A DNA stretch of 64,000 nucleotides from Serratia ureilytica (GCF_013375155.1 NZ_JABXOF010000007.1:1-64000); one strand, 5' to 3'. Positions 47,347 through 58,555 are shown, counted from the first letter of the stretch. Made by a program: numbers and translations. The notes: a model not told the origin generated them from the letters alone.

Positions 47347-48113
47347 CGCGTTTGTATTGGGTGGCCTTACAGAGCATCTGGGCCAAAGAGGTGAACCGCT
47401 TCGCGCGCATCTGGATCCAGACCCTGGTGCCGCCGGTGATCACCATGACGCTGTACTTCATCATCTTCGGCAACCTGATCGGGTCACGCATCGGCGATAT
47501 GCACGGCTTCAGCTACATGCAGTTCATCGTGCCCGGCCTTATCATGATGGCGGTGATCACCAACTCCTACGCCAACGTCGCGTCGTCGTTCTTCAGCGCC
47601 AAATTCCAGCGCAACATTGAGGAACTGCTGGTGGCGCCGGTGCCGACCCACGTGGTGATCGCCGGTTATGTCGGCGGCGGCGTGGCGCGCGGTATCTGCG
47701 TCGGCGTGCTGGTGACCATCATCTCGCTGTTCTTCGTGCCGCTGCAGGTGCACGCCTGGTGGGTGATTGCGCTGACGCTGTTGCTGACGGCGATCCTGTT
47801 CTCGCTGGCGGGGCTGATCAACGCGGTGTTCGCCACCACTTTCGACGACATCAGCCTGATCCCGACCTTCGTGTTGACGCCGCTCACCTACCTGGGCGGG
47901 GTGTTCTACTCGCTGTCGCTGCTGCCGCCGTTCTGGCAGGCGGTGTCAAAGCTGAACCCGATCGTCTATATGATCAGCGGTTTCCGCTACGGTTTCCTCG
48001 GCATCAACGACGTGCCGCTGGCGTTCACCATGGCGGTGCTGGTGGCGTTTATCACGGTGTTCTACCTGCTGTCCTGGTACCTGATCGAACGCGGCCGCGG
48101 CCTGCGCAGCTGA
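47343..48113 (+). CDS. yadH: ABC-2 type transporter permease YadH
   Basis: 256-residue inner-membrane permease with about six hydrophobic helices and the ABC-2 signature near ISLIPTFVLTPLTYLGGVFYS. Pairs with YadG. E. coli YadH has the same length. No periplasmic adaptor gene is nearby, so the direction is presumed export. Confidence 0.95.
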   Translation: MTRLYWVALQSIWAKEVNRFARIWIQTLVPPVITMTLYFIIFGNLIGSRIGDMHGFSYMQFIVPGLIMMAVITNSYANVASSFFSAKFQRNIEELLVAPVPTHVVIAGYVGGGVARGICVGVLVTIISLFFVPLQVHAWWVIALTLLLTAILFSLAGLINAVFATTFDDISLIPTFVLTPLTYLGGVFYSLSLLPPFWQAVSKLNPIVYMISGFRYGFLGINDVPLAFTMAVLVAFITVFYLLSWYLIERGRGLRS

Positions 48114-48120
48114 TCCTGAT

Positions 48121-48151
48121 GCGCCCTCGTTTTCCCGGCGGGGGCGCTTTT
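48121..48151 (+). terminator. Terminator after yadH
   Basis: GCGCCCTC pairs with GGGGGCGC across an 11-nt loop and is followed by TTTT, 7 bp after the stop. Confidence 0.85.
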
Positions 48152-48290
48152 CCCGATTTGGCGCAGGCGGCGCGTAAATCAATAGAATCGCTCAAATAAC
48201 CGCTAGTTCCCCGCTGTTCAAATCGTGCTATGCTGGCGCTCCACATTTCCTTCATTTTTGTCATTACGCACTCGTAAGCAGAACATCATC

Positions 48291-49568
48291 ATGCGGCCTC
48301 AATACAAGTTGGCGACTGGGTTACTCGGCATTCTGATGTCGTTGGTTTCCCCTGTGAGCCTGGCGAATCTGCTGTCGGAAGACGGCGCGGTTAAATCTGA
48401 ATACATGGAAGCGCAGCGCGACAGCGAAGTCTATTCGCTGGTGGGCGAGCATGTGATCCCGGTAGGGGAAGTGAAGCGCGGGCAGCTGATCCAGGTGTTC
48501 CCGGCGGATGCGGAATACTACGAATTCAAATTCGGGCACGGCACCGGCTTTATCGATAAAGACGACGTGCGCGAGCTGAAGAAGTCGCGCAAGGTGCAAG
48601 ACGATCTGGGCGAGCTGAACAAGCCGCTGACCAACCAGAATCTGATCACCCAAAAGGCGATCGACGTATACACCGCGGCGGACAAGGACAGCGAGGTCTT
48701 CGGCACGCTGGAAGGCAATCTGCGTTATCCGATCATCGGCAAGCTGAAGGATCGGCTGAACAATACCTGGTACGAGGTCAACATCGGCGATCGGCTGGGG
48801 TTCGTCAATGAGCTGGACTGCGAGATCGATAACGGCATACCGGTGCTGACTTACCATCACCTGCTGAAAAACGAAGAGAACAAGCGCTTCCGCCATACTT
48901 CGACCACCACCTCAGACGTGGCGTTCAGCAACCAGATGACCTACCTCAAGCAGGCGGGCTACGACACCATTTCGCTGTATCAGCTGGAAGCCTACCTGAA
49001 GAATCAGATCAACCTGCCGGGCAAGGCGATCGTGCTGACCTTCGACGACGGGCTGAAATCGGTTTATCGCTACGCTTACCCGGTATTGAAGGATTACGGT
49101 TTCCGCGCGACGGCGTTCATCATCTCTTCGCGCATCAAGCGTCATCCGCAGAAATGGAACCCGGACTCGCTGCAGTTTATGAGCGTCTCGGAGCTTAAGC
49201 AGATTCAGGACGTGTTCGACGTGCAGTCGCACACCCACTTCCTGCATCGCACCGACGGCAATCGCCAGCCGATTTTGCTGAGCCGTTCGCTGCATAATAT
49301 CGAGTTCGATTTTGAGCGCTCGCGCCGCGCGCTGTCGCAGTTCAACCCGCACGTGCTGTATCTGTCCTACCCGTTCGGCGGCTATAACCAGCGGGCTATC
49401 CAGGCGGCACAGGACGCCGGTTTCCATCTGGCGGTGACCACAGTGCAGGGCAAGGTGAAGCCGGGGGATAATCCCTATACGTTGAAGCGGCTGTATATTC
49501 TGCGCACCGACTCGATCCAGACCATGGCGGATCGGATAGCCAACAAGCCGGGCACGGTGGTGCAGTAA
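48291..49568 (+). CDS. yadE: Exported polysaccharide deacetylase family protein YadE
   Basis: 425-residue protein with a signal peptide ([20 protein letters not shown]..., cleavage near residue 25; ATG at 48291 chosen because it starts the signal). Residues 30-180 form an uncharacterised N-terminal part with two SH3-like stretches. The C-terminal NodB-type domain holds [11 protein letters not shown], the metal aspartates in [19 protein letters not shown] and LSYPFGGYN. The sugar substrate is unknown; E. coli YadE is also uncharacterised. E. coli has yadI between yadH and yadE; it is absent here. Confidence 0.92.
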   Translation: MRPQYKLATGLLGILMSLVSPVSLANLLSEDGAVKSEYMEAQRDSEVYSLVGEHVIPVGEVKRGQLIQVFPADAEYYEFKFGHGTGFIDKDDVRELKKSRKVQDDLGELNKPLTNQNLITQKAIDVYTAADKDSEVFGTLEGNLRYPIIGKLKDRLNNTWYEVNIGDRLGFVNELDCEIDNGIPVLTYHHLLKNEENKRFRHTSTTTSDVAFSNQMTYLKQAGYDTISLYQLEAYLKNQINLPGKAIVLTFDDGLKSVYRYAYPVLKDYGFRATAFIISSRIKRHPQKWNPDSLQFMSVSELKQIQDVFDVQSHTHFLHRTDGNRQPILLSRSLHNIEFDFERSRRALSQFNPHVLYLSYPFGGYNQRAIQAAQDAGFHLAVTTVQGKVKPGDNPYTLKRLYILRTDSIQTMADRIANKPGTVVQ

Positions 49569-49576
49569 GGAAAAGA

Positions 49577-49600
49577 ACGGGCGCGCGAGGCGCCCGTTTT
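49577..49600. terminator. Terminator between convergent yadE and panD
   Basis: ACGGGCG and CGCCCGT around a short GC loop, followed by TTTT on the plus side and preceded by AAAA for the minus side. Confidence 0.9.
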
Positions 49601-49604
49601 ACCG

Positions 49605-49985
49605 TCAGGCGACCTGAACCGGCACGGCTTTCGCCTTGCGCTGCAGGTTGTTGTCACCCTCGAAATAGGCGACCTTCGGGTGATGTTGGCGGGCGTCGGC
49701 GTCGGTCATTTGCACATAGGAGCAGATGATCAGTTTGTCGCCCACGCAGGCGCAGCGCGCGGCGGCGCCGTTGACCGAAATGATGCGCGAACCGCGCTCG
49801 GCGGCGATGGCGTAGGTGGAGAAGCGCTGGCCGTTATCCACGTTGTAGATATCGATCGCTTCATATTCCAGAATGCCGGCCGCTTCCAGGAAATCCTGAT
49901 CGATGGCGCAGGATCCTTCATAGTGCAAGTCAGCCTGAGTGACTTTGACGCGATGCAGCTTGCCTTGCAGCATAGTACGTATCAT
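49605..49985 (-). CDS. panD: Aspartate 1-decarboxylase proenzyme
   Basis: Makes beta-alanine for pantothenate. The 126-residue proenzyme cleaves itself between Gly24 and Ser25 in HYEGSCAID to create the pyruvoyl group. [20 protein letters not shown] is the conserved start, so the ATG at 49985 is chosen over an upstream frame start. Separated from panC by 145 bp, so it probably has its own promoter. Confidence 0.98.
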   Translation of the reverse strand: MIRTMLQGKLHRVKVTQADLHYEGSCAIDQDFLEAAGILEYEAIDIYNVDNGQRFSTYAIAAERGSRIISVNGAAARCACVGDKLIICSYVQMTDADARQHHPKVAYFEGDNNLQRKAKAVPVQVA

Positions 49986-50130
49986 AGCTTTACCTAACTG
50001 AATATCGGCCTTCACAGGCGTTGGGGTTGAACATCTCTCCTGCATCCCTGCAATCTCTATCGTCACCGATCGTTCCGCCATTGTCTACCTATGGTCAGGG
50101 CGGCAGGATGACGACAGTATAAAAAATGAC

Positions 50131-50985
50131 TTACAGCGTCAGGTCAACCTGCTGGTTGTCGATAAGCCGCGCTTTGCCCAGCCAGGCGGCCATCAGCACC
50201 ACCGCCCGTTGGCTGTCCACCGTCAGCGGCTGCAGGCTGTCGGCATCGCGAATAAACAGCTCATCCGGCGTAAAGCCGGCGGCGCGCAGTTGCTCGGCGG
50301 TCTGTTCCAACAGCGTTTCGACATGGCGCTCGCCATTGGCCAGCTGCTGCGCCAGCGCGTTCATGATTTTGCTCAGCTGCGGCGCAACCTTGCGTTCCTC
50401 GGCGGTCAGGTAACCGTTGCGTGAACTGAGGGCCAGGCCGTCTTTGGCGCGCACGGTCGGCACGCCGACGATGTCGATGTCGTAACCCATGTCCGCCACC
50501 ATTTTGCGGATCAGCGCCAATTGTTGGTAGTCCTTCTCGCCGAAACAGGCCAAATCAGGCTGCACCAGGTTGAACAGCTTGCTGACGATGGTGGAAACGC
50601 CGCGGAAGTGGCCCGGCCGGCTTGCGCCTTCCAGAATGGTGGAGATGCCCGGCACGTCGACATAGGTTTGCTGCTCCAGCCCCTGCGGATAGACCGCGGC
50701 CGGGGCCGGCGCGAACACCAGATCGACGCCGCGGCGGGTCAGCTTCTCGCTGTCTTCCTGCAGCGTGCGCGGGTAGCGCGCCAGATCGTCCGGGCGATCG
50801 AACTGCATCGGGTTGACGAAGACGCTCACCACCACCACGTCGGCGCGGGCGCGCGCTTCATCGACCAGCGTCATATGGCCGTCGTGCAGGTTGCCCATGG
50901 TCGGCACCAGTGCGATGCGCTTGCCGTCCTGGCGCCAGCGGCGGATCTGCTGACGCAGCAGCGGCAGGGTTTCGATAATAATCAT
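50131..50985 (-). CDS. panC: Pantothenate synthetase
   Basis: Joins pantoate and beta-alanine using ATP. The 284-residue protein has the nucleotidyltransferase motif [38 protein letters not shown] and [10 protein letters not shown]. It follows panB by 23 bp on the same strand, forming panBC. Confidence 0.98.
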   Translation of the reverse strand: MIIIETLPLLRQQIRRWRQDGKRIALVPTMGNLHDGHMTLVDEARARADVVVVSVFVNPMQFDRPDDLARYPRTLQEDSEKLTRRGVDLVFAPAPAAVYPQGLEQQTYVDVPGISTILEGASRPGHFRGVSTIVSKLFNLVQPDLACFGEKDYQQLALIRKMVADMGYDIDIVGVPTVRAKDGLALSSRNGYLTAEERKVAPQLSKIMNALAQQLANGERHVETLLEQTAEQLRAAGFTPDELFIRDADSLQPLTVDSQRAVVLMAAWLGKARLIDNQQVDLTL

Positions 50986-51008
50986 TGGGTGACTCCTGGA
51001 ACCATCGC

Positions 51009-51803
51009 TTAGTTAAAAGAGTGTTCAGCCGCCGGATAGAGGCCTTGCTCTACTTCCTGAATGTAGTGTTGCACCGCCGTGCGGATATCGCCGCTTTGCG
51101 CCAGGAAGTTCTTGGCGAATTTCGGCGTGTGGCCGCCGGTGATGCCGAAGGCGTCGTGCATCACCAGGATTTGGCCGTCGGTGCCGTTGCCGGCGCCGAT
51201 GCCGATGACCGGAATGGAGAGCGCTTCGGTGATCTGGCGTGCCAGCTCGGTCGGCACGCACTCCAGCACCAGCAGCTGAATGCCGGCCAGCTCCAGATTC
51301 TGCGCATCCTGCAGCAGCTGTTTGGCGGCCAGTTCGTCGCGCCCTTGCACCTTATAACCGCCGAACACGTTGACCGACTGCGGCGTCAGCCCCAGGTGGC
51401 CGCATACCGGCACCGCGCGTTCGGCGAGCATTTTCACCGTGTCGCACAGCCAGCTGCCGCCTTCCAGTTTCACCATGTTGGCGCCGGCGCGCATCAGCTC
51501 GGCGGCGTTGGCGAAGGTCTGTTCCGGGGTGGCGTAACTCATGAACGGCAAATCGGCCAGCAACAGGCAGGCCGGCGCGCCGCGGCGCACGGCGCGCGTG
51601 TGATAGGCGACGTCGGCGACGGTGACCGGCAGCGTGGAGTCGTGGCCCTGCAGCGTCATGCCCAGCGAATCGCCCACCAACAGGACTTTAATGCCTTGCT
51701 CTTCAAACAGCTTGGCAAAGCTGGCATCGTAGGCGGTAAGGGTAGCAAACTTGCGTTGCTCCTGTTTCCACTGGCGCAAATGGGTCACGGTGGTGGGTTT
51801 CAT
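51009..51803 (-). CDS. panB: 3-methyl-2-oxobutanoate hydroxymethyltransferase
   Basis: First committed step of pantothenate synthesis: makes ketopantoate with methylenetetrahydrofolate. The 264-residue TIM-barrel protein has [20 protein letters not shown] and [20 protein letters not shown]. The ATG at 51803 gives the E. coli N-terminus (MKPTTV) and suits GGAG upstream; the codon before it is GTG. In E. coli folK lies directly upstream; here qseBC intervenes. Confidence 0.98.
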   Translation of the reverse strand: MKPTTVTHLRQWKQEQRKFATLTAYDASFAKLFEEQGIKVLLVGDSLGMTLQGHDSTLPVTVADVAYHTRAVRRGAPACLLLADLPFMSYATPEQTFANAAELMRAGANMVKLEGGSWLCDTVKMLAERAVPVCGHLGLTPQSVNVFGGYKVQGRDELAAKQLLQDAQNLELAGIQLLVLECVPTELARQITEALSIPVIGIGAGNGTDGQILVMHDAFGITGGHTPKFAKNFLAQSGDIRTAVQHYIQEVEQGLYPAAEHSFN

Positions 51804-51910
51804 CACAACGTCTCCTGAAACGGGCCGTGCGGCTTACGCAGGCCCAGGCTGCAAAAAAGTGCAGCCATTCTACTGTAACCCGATCGGGGTGGGTAGCGCG
51901 GATCGCCATG

Positions 51911-51927
51911 CTTAAGCGGTTCTTAAG
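51911..51927 (+). promoter_or_regulatory. PmrA/QseB-type direct-repeat operator upstream of qseB
   Basis: CTTAAG-cggtt-CTTAAG is a perfect direct repeat with 5-bp spacing, the form recognised by the closely related regulators PmrA and QseB (YTTAAK-N5-YTTAAK). It lies 43 bp before the qseB ATG and suggests autoregulation or PmrA cross-control. Confidence 0.8.
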
Positions 51928-51969
51928 AACCTTGTGGTGCAATGGCGTCATGACTCAAAAGGGATACTC

Positions 51970-52632
51970 ATGCGAATTCTGCTGATCGAAGATGACAAAC
52001 TGATCGGGGACGGCATCAAGGCCGGGCTGACCAAACTCGGCTTCAATCTGGACTGGTTCACCGACGGCGCGGTTGGTAAAAACGCCCTGGGCAGCGCGCC
52101 GTATGACGCGGTGATCCTCGATCTCAGCCTGCCGGGCCTCGATGGACTGGATCTCCTGCGCCAGTGGCGCCAGGCCGGGCAGGATGTGCCGGTGCTGATC
52201 CTTACCGCCCGCGATGCGTTGGAGCAACGGGTCAGCGGGTTGCAAAGCGGCGCCGACGACTATCTGTGCAAACCGTTCGCGCTGGCCGAAGTGGCGGCGC
52301 GCCTGCAGGCGCTGATCCGCCGTCGTCACGGCCAACTGATGCCACAGCTGACGCACGGCAACGTGGTGTTCGACAGCGCCACCCGCAGCGTGAGTTGCAA
52401 CGGCGAACCGGTGACGCTGACGCCGCGCGAATTGGCGGTGCTGGAGCTGTTTCTGCACAACAAAGGGCGCGTGTTGGCGCGGCCGTTGATCCAGGAGAAG
52501 CTGTACAACTGGGACGACGAGGTGAGCAGCAACGCGGTGGAGGTGCATATTCACCACCTGCGGCGCAAGCTGGGCAACGGCTTCATTCGTACTATCCACG
52601 GTGTGGGCTATACGCTGGGGGATGCCCCGTGA
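51970..52632 (+). CDS. qseB: Response regulator QseB (OmpR/PhoB family)
   Basis: 220-residue DNA-binding response regulator. Receiver domain (1-120): acidic pocket IEDD near 7-9, phosphorylation site Asp51 in [10 protein letters not shown], Lys in DYLCKPF. Winged helix (about 125-218) ends [13 protein letters not shown]. Closest remembered relative is E. coli QseB. The ATG at 51970 is used; an upstream frame start at 51934 is not conserved. Overlaps qseC by GTGA, so the pair is co-translated. Confidence 0.93.
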   Translation: MRILLIEDDKLIGDGIKAGLTKLGFNLDWFTDGAVGKNALGSAPYDAVILDLSLPGLDGLDLLRQWRQAGQDVPVLILTARDALEQRVSGLQSGADDYLCKPFALAEVAARLQALIRRRHGQLMPQLTHGNVVFDSATRSVSCNGEPVTLTPRELAVLELFLHNKGRVLARPLIQEKLYNWDDEVSSNAVEVHIHHLRRKLGNGFIRTIHGVGYTLGDAP

Positions 52633-53987
52633 AGCGCCTCAGCCTGCGGCTGCGTCTGATCCTGATTTTCAGCCTGTTGGCGCTGCTGACCTGGTGCACT
52701 GCCAGCGTGGTGGCCTGGGTGATGTCGCGCAATACCATCAACGAAGTGTTCGACACCCAGCAGATGCTGTTCGCCAAGCGGCTGGCGACCGCCAACCTCG
52801 GCGATCTGCTGGCCGATGAAAGCGCGCGCAGCCTGCCGAAAACCAAGAAGCTGGTGCATCATGGCAAACGGGGCGAGCAAGATGATGACGCGCTGGCGTT
52901 CGCCATCTTCGATCGCCAAGGCAAGATGCTGCTCAACGACGGCGAGAACGGTGCCGACTTCCTGTTTGACGGGGAGCGTGAAGGTTTTACCGACGGCGAA
53001 CGCAAAGGCGATGACGACAGTTGGCGCCTGGTATGGTTGACCAGCCCGGACGGGCGCTACCGCATCGTGGTCGGCCAGGAGTGGGATTACCGGCGCGATA
53101 TGGCGCTGGGCATGGTGACCGGCCAATTGGTGCCCTGGCTGGCGACGCTGCCGGTGCTGATGTTGCTGATTGCGCTGATGGTCGGGCGCGAGCTGCGGCC
53201 GCTGCGTGCGGTGGCCGCCGGTTTGCGTCGGCGCGCACCCGATGACGCCACGCCGCTGGATGCGCGCCAGGTGCCAACCGAGGTGCGCCCGCTGGTGGAT
53301 GCGCTCAACGCGCTGTTCGCCCGCATCAATGCGTTGCTGGTGCGGGAGCGGCGTTTCACCTCCGATGCCGCGCACGAATTGCGCAGCCCGCTGGCGGCAT
53401 TGCGGGTGCAGACCGAAGTGGTACAGTTGGCGGGGGAGGATGCGCCGATGCGCGAGCACGCGCTGGACAATCTGACGGTCGGCATCGATCGCGCCACCCG
53501 GCTGGTGGATCAGCTGTTGACGTTGTCGCGGCTGGATTCGCTGTCGGATCTGGCCGAGCTGGCGCCCATTGACTGGAACGAACTGGTGATGATGACCCTG
53601 GCGGAACAGGATCGGCTGGCTCATGCGGCGGGCGTGACGCTGCGTTATGAACAGCAGGGAACGCCGCCGGTGCGTCAGGGGCAGACTCTGCTGCTGTCAC
53701 TGTTATTGCGCAACTTGCTGGACAACGCGGTGCGTTACACCCCGCAGGGCGGCGCGGTCACCGTGACGTTGAGCGAGCGCTCGCTGACGGTAGAGGATGA
53801 GGGGCCGGGGGTGACGACAGAGCATCTGGCGCGGTTGGGGGAACGCTTCTATCGCCCGCCGGGACAGGAGCAAACCGGCAGCGGGCTGGGGTTATCGATC
53901 GTGCAGCGTATCGCCGGCTTGCATGGTTTACAGGTCAGTTTCGCCAATCGCCCGACAGGCGGGTTCGTCGCGCGGCTGGCGCTGTAG
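52629..53987 (+). CDS. qseC: Sensor histidine kinase QseC
   Basis: 452-residue membrane kinase starting with GTG at 52629, which overlaps the qseB stop. Two transmembrane helices (about 9-31 and 163-184) flank a periplasmic domain that contains [20 protein letters not shown] and [12 protein letters not shown]. Phosphorylated His249 is in [19 protein letters not shown], and ATPase boxes are [15 protein letters not shown] and [18 protein letters not shown]. coli QseC has been reported to respond to catecholamines and autoinducer-3 and mainly to dephosphorylate QseB. Confidence 0.93.
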   Translation: MKRLSLRLRLILIFSLLALLTWCTASVVAWVMSRNTINEVFDTQQMLFAKRLATANLGDLLADESARSLPKTKKLVHHGKRGEQDDDALAFAIFDRQGKMLLNDGENGADFLFDGEREGFTDGERKGDDDSWRLVWLTSPDGRYRIVVGQEWDYRRDMALGMVTGQLVPWLATLPVLMLLIALMVGRELRPLRAVAAGLRRRAPDDATPLDARQVPTEVRPLVDALNALFARINALLVRERRFTSDAAHELRSPLAALRVQTEVVQLAGEDAPMREHALDNLTVGIDRATRLVDQLLTLSRLDSLSDLAELAPIDWNELVMMTLAEQDRLAHAAGVTLRYEQQGTPPVRQGQTLLLSLLLRNLLDNAVRYTPQGGAVTVTLSERSLTVEDEGPGVTTEHLARLGERFYRPPGQEQTGSGLGLSIVQRIAGLHGLQVSFANRPTGGFVARLAL

Positions 53988-53992
53988 GCGGG

Positions 53993-54493
53993 TCAGGATT
54001 TCGGTTTTGACGAGTGCCACAGCGCCATGCCGTTTTCCGGCACGCGCTTGAGGCAGCTGGCGAGCGGTTCGCCATCGGGGAAAATCAGATCGGGGGCGAT
54101 TTCCGCCAGCGGGTAGAGCATGAATTCGCGCTCTTTCAGGCCGTAATGCGGTACGGTCAGGCGATCGGTATGGATCACCTTGTCACCGTACAGCATGATG
54201 TCTAAATCGAGCGTGCGCGGCCCCCAACGTTCATCCTTGCGCACGCGCCCCTGATTGCGTTCTATCGCCTGGGTATGGTCGAGCAGCTGTTCGGGCGGCA
54301 ACAGGGTATCCAGCGCCACCACCGCGTTGAGAAAGTCCGGCTGGTTTTGCGGCCCCAGCGGCTTGGTGCGGTAAAACGAAGAACAGGTGACCAGCCGGGT
54401 GCGCGGGAGATGCTCCAGCGCCTCCAGCGCGGCGTTAACCTGTTGCAGCGGCTGCGCCAGGTTGCTGCCCAGCGCGATATAAACGCGGATCAT
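53993..54493 (-). CDS. folK: 6-hydroxymethyl-7,8-dihydropterin pyrophosphokinase
   Basis: Folate synthesis: transfers pyrophosphate from ATP to hydroxymethyldihydropterin. The 166-residue protein has YIALGSNLAQPL at the start and the metal-binding signature ERWGPRTLDLDIMLYG. It abuts pcnB with shared bases (stop and start overlap at 54493), as in E. coli. It is the target pathway partner of PanB via methylene-tetrahydrofolate. Confidence 0.97.
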   Translation of the reverse strand: MIRVYIALGSNLAQPLQQVNAALEALEHLPRTRLVTCSSFYRTKPLGPQNQPDFLNAVVALDTLLPPEQLLDHTQAIERNQGRVRKDERWGPRTLDLDIMLYGDKVIHTDRLTVPHYGLKEREFMLYPLAEIAPDLIFPDGEPLASCLKRVPENGMALWHSSKPKS

Positions 54494-56040
54494 TATGCCC
54501 CTTCTTTACGCGGTGCCCGGCGACGAGGACGGCGTTGACGTGCGCGACGCGGCGCCGGATCGTCACCCAGGGTGCTCAGCATGGCTTTCTGCCGCGCCGG
54601 CGTGGCGTCCTGGAACTCACCCCACCACTCGGCCAGACGCAGCATCTCCTGATTGTCTTCCACTTCCGCACGCAGCGCCAGCAAATCATAGGCGGCGCGG
54701 AATTTCGGATGTTCCATCAGTTTGTGCGCGCGTTTGCCCTGACGACGAGACAGGCGCAGCTGAAGCTGCCAGATATCGCGCACCAGCGTGGTAATGCGTT
54801 TCGGGATCGCCAGCGAGCGGCACTGCTCGTCGAGCACATCGTTCATCGCCAGCGCGAAGGCGTCGTAGTACGCCAGGCCGCTTTCCTGCGCCAGTTTCTG
54901 CGCGTGCTCCAGCAGCGGGTACCACAGCATGGCGGCAAACAGGAAGGCCGGATTGACGCGCATGTCGTTCTGCAGGCGATGATCGGTGTTCTTCAGCACC
55001 TGCACCAGAATGCGCTCCATCGGCGTATCGTGGTTCGGCGTGAAGTTGCGGGCGATCAGCGGGAATAGCGGTTGGAACAGCTGATATTCGCATAGCTTCA
55101 GGTAGGTCTGGAAACCGTAACCCGCCTGCAGCAGCTTGAGGGATTCTTCGAACAGACGCGCCGGTGGGATCTCATGCAGCAGCGAAGCCAGACGCGGGAT
55201 CGGCTCGGCGGTCTCTTCACTGATGCGCATATCCAGCTTGGCGGCGAAGCGCACCGCGCGCAGCATGCGCACCGGATCTTCGCGGTAACGGGTTTCCGGA
55301 TCGCCGATCAGGCGGATCACGCCTTGTTTCAGATCGTTCAGGCCGCCGACGTAATCGCGCAGGGTGAAATCCGCCACGCCGTAGTACAGGCTGTTGATGG
55401 TGAAATCACGGCGCTGGGCGTCTTCCTCGATCGAACCGAAGATGTTGTCGCGCAGCAGCATGCCGTTTTGCGCCTGCTGGGAGGAATTCTTGTCGGATTC
55501 CTGATTCTGTTCGTGGTGACCGCGGAAGGTGGCCACTTCGATGATCTCCGGCCCGAACATCACGTGCGCCAGACGGAAGCGGCGGCCGACCAGGCGGCAG
55601 TTGCGGAACAGCTTGCGCACTTGCTCCGGCGTGGCGTTGGTGGTGATGTCGAAGTCTTTCGGCTTTTTGCCGAGCAACAGATCGCGCACCCCGCCGCCGA
55701 CCAGATAAGCCTCGTAGCCTGACTTGTTCAGGCGATAAAGCACTTTCAGCGCATTCTCGCTGATGTCTTTGCGCGAAATCGAGTGCTGTTCGCGCGGGAT
55801 CACGGTCATCGAGTCGTTGCTCTCGGCGAGGGGGAAAGGCGGACGCTTGCGCGGCGTTGAGCGGCGGGCAGGGGCGTTGCTGCCGTTATCGGCGGCGCGC
55901 GGCTGCGGCCCAGGGCGGCTTGGCGCCGCGGCACGCTCTTCGCGGACTACGTTTTTATCGCCGGCCGCCGCGTCGTCGCGGGGCAGCTTGTCATCGCGGG
56001 TCAGTACCTTACGACAGAAGTTGGCTACTCGGGTAAAAAT
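54493..56040 (-). CDS. pcnB: Poly(A) polymerase I with an AUU start codon
   Basis: Adds 3' poly(A) tails to RNA, marking it for decay and controlling plasmid copy number. The conserved head domain has [21 protein letters not shown], with catalytic aspartates, and [11 protein letters not shown]. The first ATG (55809) would give 438 residues, but the frame stays open and encodes [14 protein letters not shown], matching the true N-terminus of E. coli PcnB. It begins at ATT (56040) with AGGTG 6 nt upstream and no ATG, GTG or TTG nearby. E. coli pcnB is also known to start at AUU. The 515-residue product has about 50 extra Pro/Arg/Ala-rich residues (about 18-77). The C-terminus is Arg-rich. Confidence 0.92.
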   Translation of the reverse strand: MFTRVANFCRKVLTRDDKLPRDDAAAGDKNVVREERAAAPSRPGPQPRAADNGSNAPARRSTPRKRPPFPLAESNDSMTVIPREQHSISRKDISENALKVLYRLNKSGYEAYLVGGGVRDLLLGKKPKDFDITTNATPEQVRKLFRNCRLVGRRFRLAHVMFGPEIIEVATFRGHHEQNQESDKNSSQQAQNGMLLRDNIFGSIEEDAQRRDFTINSLYYGVADFTLRDYVGGLNDLKQGVIRLIGDPETRYREDPVRMLRAVRFAAKLDMRISEETAEPIPRLASLLHEIPPARLFEESLKLLQAGYGFQTYLKLCEYQLFQPLFPLIARNFTPNHDTPMERILVQVLKNTDHRLQNDMRVNPAFLFAAMLWYPLLEHAQKLAQESGLAYYDAFALAMNDVLDEQCRSLAIPKRITTLVRDIWQLQLRLSRRQGKRAHKLMEHPKFRAAYDLLALRAEVEDNQEMLRLAEWWGEFQDATPARQKAMLSTLGDDPAPRRARQRRPRRRAPRKEGA

Positions 56041-56101
56041 GGTACACCTCGATAGTGACTGATAAAAATGGAGCTAACAAAAAATAGCGGCTAATCATAG
56101 C

Positions 56102-57013
56102 TCACCATGGCTCCTTTGAGAATGCCGGCGTGTTTTCATCCAGAGGGATAGCCTCCTGACGCGGCACGTTTTCCAACCGCCAGTGTTCGATCGCCCAGCT
56201 CAATAATAATGGCAGGTCAAGATCTTGCCAGCTTTCCGGCAGCGGTTGGCGCAGAAATTTCAGCGCGGCGATCAGCACCGGCCGCGGATCGCCAGCGGGC
56301 AACGCCGGCGCATGGTTTTGCTTCGACAGTTTGATGCCGTTGGCACCCAGCGCCAGCGGCAGATGCACATAGGCGGGCACCGGCGCCTGCAGCTGGCGAT
56401 AAAGGGCAATTTGGCGCACCGTCGGTTCGATCAGATCGGCGCCGCGGACAATCTCGGTCACGCCCTGAAAATGGTCGTCGATCACCACCGCCAGGTTGTA
56501 AGCGAACAGCCCGTCGCGGCGGCGAATGATAAAGTCTTCTCCCGCCAGCGCCGGATCGGCGTGCAATTCTCCCTGCAGGCGATCGTGGAACCGGTAAACG
56601 GGGGCGGTCTGACGCAAGCGGATGGCGGCGCCCTGCGGGCCGAGCTGCAAATCGCGGCAGTGGCCGTCGTACAATCCGCCGATTTGCTGGATGCGGCTGC
56701 GGGTGCAGGTGCAGTAATAGCTGAGCCCCTGGCGCTGCAACAGATCCAGCGCGGCGCGATAGGCGTCGTGACGTTGGGATTGATAGATGACCTGGCCGTC
56801 CCAGTGGAGACCATAATGTTCCAGCGCGGACAGGATGCGAGCGGCGGCGCCGGGGACTTCGCGCGGCGGGTCGATATCTTCGATGCGAACCAGCCACTGC
56901 CCGCGTTGGGCGCGAGCCTGAAGGTAGCTTCCCAGAGCGGCAATCAGCGAGCCGAAATGCAGATCCCCGGAAGGCGATGGGGCAAAGCGCCCCACATAAT
57001 GACTTTCTTGCAT
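56102..57013 (-). CDS. gluQ: Glutamyl-Q tRNA(Asp) synthetase
   Basis: Truncated GluRS paralog that glutamylates queuosine in tRNA-Asp rather than charging a tRNA. The 303-residue protein starts [23 protein letters not shown], holding the HIGH-like motif; IKLSKQN is the KMSKS-like loop, and YYCTCTRSR with GHCRDL forms the zinc site. There is no anticodon-binding domain. A start at 57064 is possible but adds unconserved residues. Next to dksA as in E. coli. Confidence 0.96.
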   Translation of the reverse strand: MQESHYVGRFAPSPSGDLHFGSLIAALGSYLQARAQRGQWLVRIEDIDPPREVPGAAARILSALEHYGLHWDGQVIYQSQRHDAYRAALDLLQRQGLSYYCTCTRSRIQQIGGLYDGHCRDLQLGPQGAAIRLRQTAPVYRFHDRLQGELHADPALAGEDFIIRRRDGLFAYNLAVVIDDHFQGVTEIVRGADLIEPTVRQIALYRQLQAPVPAYVHLPLALGANGIKLSKQNHAPALPAGDPRPVLIAALKFLRQPLPESWQDLDLPLLLSWAIEHWRLENVPRQEAIPLDENTPAFSKEPW

Positions 57014-57079
57014 ATCAGAGGGGAGGGGTTCCCTTTTCTCTGTGCGGCGCACGCGGATGCGCACGCCGCAGCGGTAACA

Positions 57080-57195
<116 letters not shown>

Positions 57196-57208
57196 TAGAG
57201 TAGCGGTA

Positions 57209-57664
57209 TTAGCCGGCCATCTGCTTTTCGCGGATCTCAGCCAGCGTCTTGCAGTCGATGCACAGATCGGCGGTCGGACGCGCTTCGAGGCGACGAATAC
57301 CGATCTCCACGCCACAAGATTCGCAGTAGCCGAAATCATCGTCTTCCACTTTCTTCAGCGTTTTCTCGATCTTTTTGATCAGTTTGCGTTCACGGTCACG
57401 GTTACGCAGTTCAAGGCTGAACTCTTCTTCCTGAGTAGCGCGGTCGGCCGGATCAGGGAAGTTGGCTGCCTCTTCTTGCATATGCGATACAGTACGGTCC
57501 ACTTCGTCCCTGAGCTGGTTGCGCCACGCTTCAAGAATGCGCTTGAAATGCGACAACTGGGCGTCGTTCATGTACTCTTCGCCCGGCTTCTCTTGGTACG
57601 GCTCCACCCCAGCGATGGCGAGAATGCTCAAGGACGAGGTTTTACGGTTTTGCCCTTCTTGCAT
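57209..57664 (-). CDS. dksA: RNA polymerase-binding transcription factor DksA
   Basis: Enters the RNA polymerase secondary channel and acts with ppGpp to repress rRNA/tRNA promoters and activate amino acid promoters. The 151 residues are nearly identical to E. coli DksA. Coiled-coil tip aspartates are Asp71 and Asp74 (FPDPADRAT), and the zinc finger is C-x2-C-x17-C-x2-C (CESCG...CIDC). The GC-rich discriminator of the tRNA-Phe promoter at the left edge is a plausible target. Confidence 0.98.
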   Translation of the reverse strand: MQEGQNRKTSSLSILAIAGVEPYQEKPGEEYMNDAQLSHFKRILEAWRNQLRDEVDRTVSHMQEEAANFPDPADRATQEEEFSLELRNRDRERKLIKKIEKTLKKVEDDDFGYCESCGVEIGIRRLEARPTADLCIDCKTLAEIREKQMAG

Positions 57665-57847
57665 GTTGCTTCTCCTACATACACACGCACTATCGAATCC
57701 CCAATGCGGGGGAAAAACAGGCCGCTATAAATAACAGAAGGAAGGTAGGTTGGCAATTATTCCTGTCGCCCGCTTGACAATCGTGTGAAGGAAGGCGTAT
57801 TTGGCGATCGTGCTGGCCGGTTGTCTATTTATAGGGACCCGGCTGCG

Positions 57848-58555
57848 CTAATCGATAAAAAACGGCAGCTTATCGCAGAGATAAATACCGTCAGGTGATA
57901 ATTTTGCCCCATAGCAAACCACTTCCACTCCCAACTGCCGGACCTGTGCCAACAGCGCCGCATAGCGCTCATCTATATGATGTGCCGGTGCGACCTGCTC
58001 AATACCGCTGTGTAACACGGCAAAGAACAATACCGCCCGTTGCCCGCTTTCAACCACGCTGAGCAACTCACGCAGGTGCTTTTGCCCTCTGAGCGTTACC
58101 GCATCAGGAAAGTAACCACGTTGTTGTTGCAGTAATGTGACTGACTTAACTTCAATATAGCAGTTAACCCGATTTTCTGCCTGTAATAACAAATCGATAC
58201 GGCTGTTTTCACCGCCGTATTTCACTTCGCCGCTAATTTTACTGTAACCGGATAATTCATTGATTAAATTGTGTTCAATTGCCTCGCGCACCAGCGCGTT
58301 GGCGCGCAGGGTGTTGACGCAGATCCAGTGTCCCTGTTGGGTATGGGTCAGCTCCCAGCTGTGGGCGTATTTGCGTTTGGGGTTGTCCGAGGTGGAGTAC
58401 CACACGGTGTCGCCGGGCGTGGCGCAGCCGGTCATGGCGCCGGTATTGGCGCAGTGCAGCGTAAAGGTTTCCCCTTCCGGGGTGATCACGTCAGCCAGAA
58501 AGCGTTTGTAACGTTTGATCAGCGTGGCGGAGCGCAGCGGTGGAGAAAAAATCAT
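57848..58555 (-). CDS. sfsA: Sugar fermentation stimulation protein A
   Basis: 235-residue protein matching E. coli SfsA, named for raising maltose metabolism when overexpressed; it has a nuclease-like fold and binds nucleic acid, exact role unclear. [20 protein letters not shown] and [10 protein letters not shown] are conserved. The ATG at 58555 gives MIFSPPL as in relatives and overlaps the thpR stop by 4 bases. The 3' half is less GC-rich than flanking genes. Confidence 0.95.
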   Translation of the reverse strand: MIFSPPLRSATLIKRYKRFLADVITPEGETFTLHCANTGAMTGCATPGDTVWYSTSDNPKRKYAHSWELTHTQQGHWICVNTLRANALVREAIEHNLINELSGYSKISGEVKYGGENSRIDLLLQAENRVNCYIEVKSVTLLQQQRGYFPDAVTLRGQKHLRELLSVVESGQRAVLFFAVLHSGIEQVAPAHHIDERYAALLAQVRQLGVEVVCYGAKLSPDGIYLCDKLPFFID

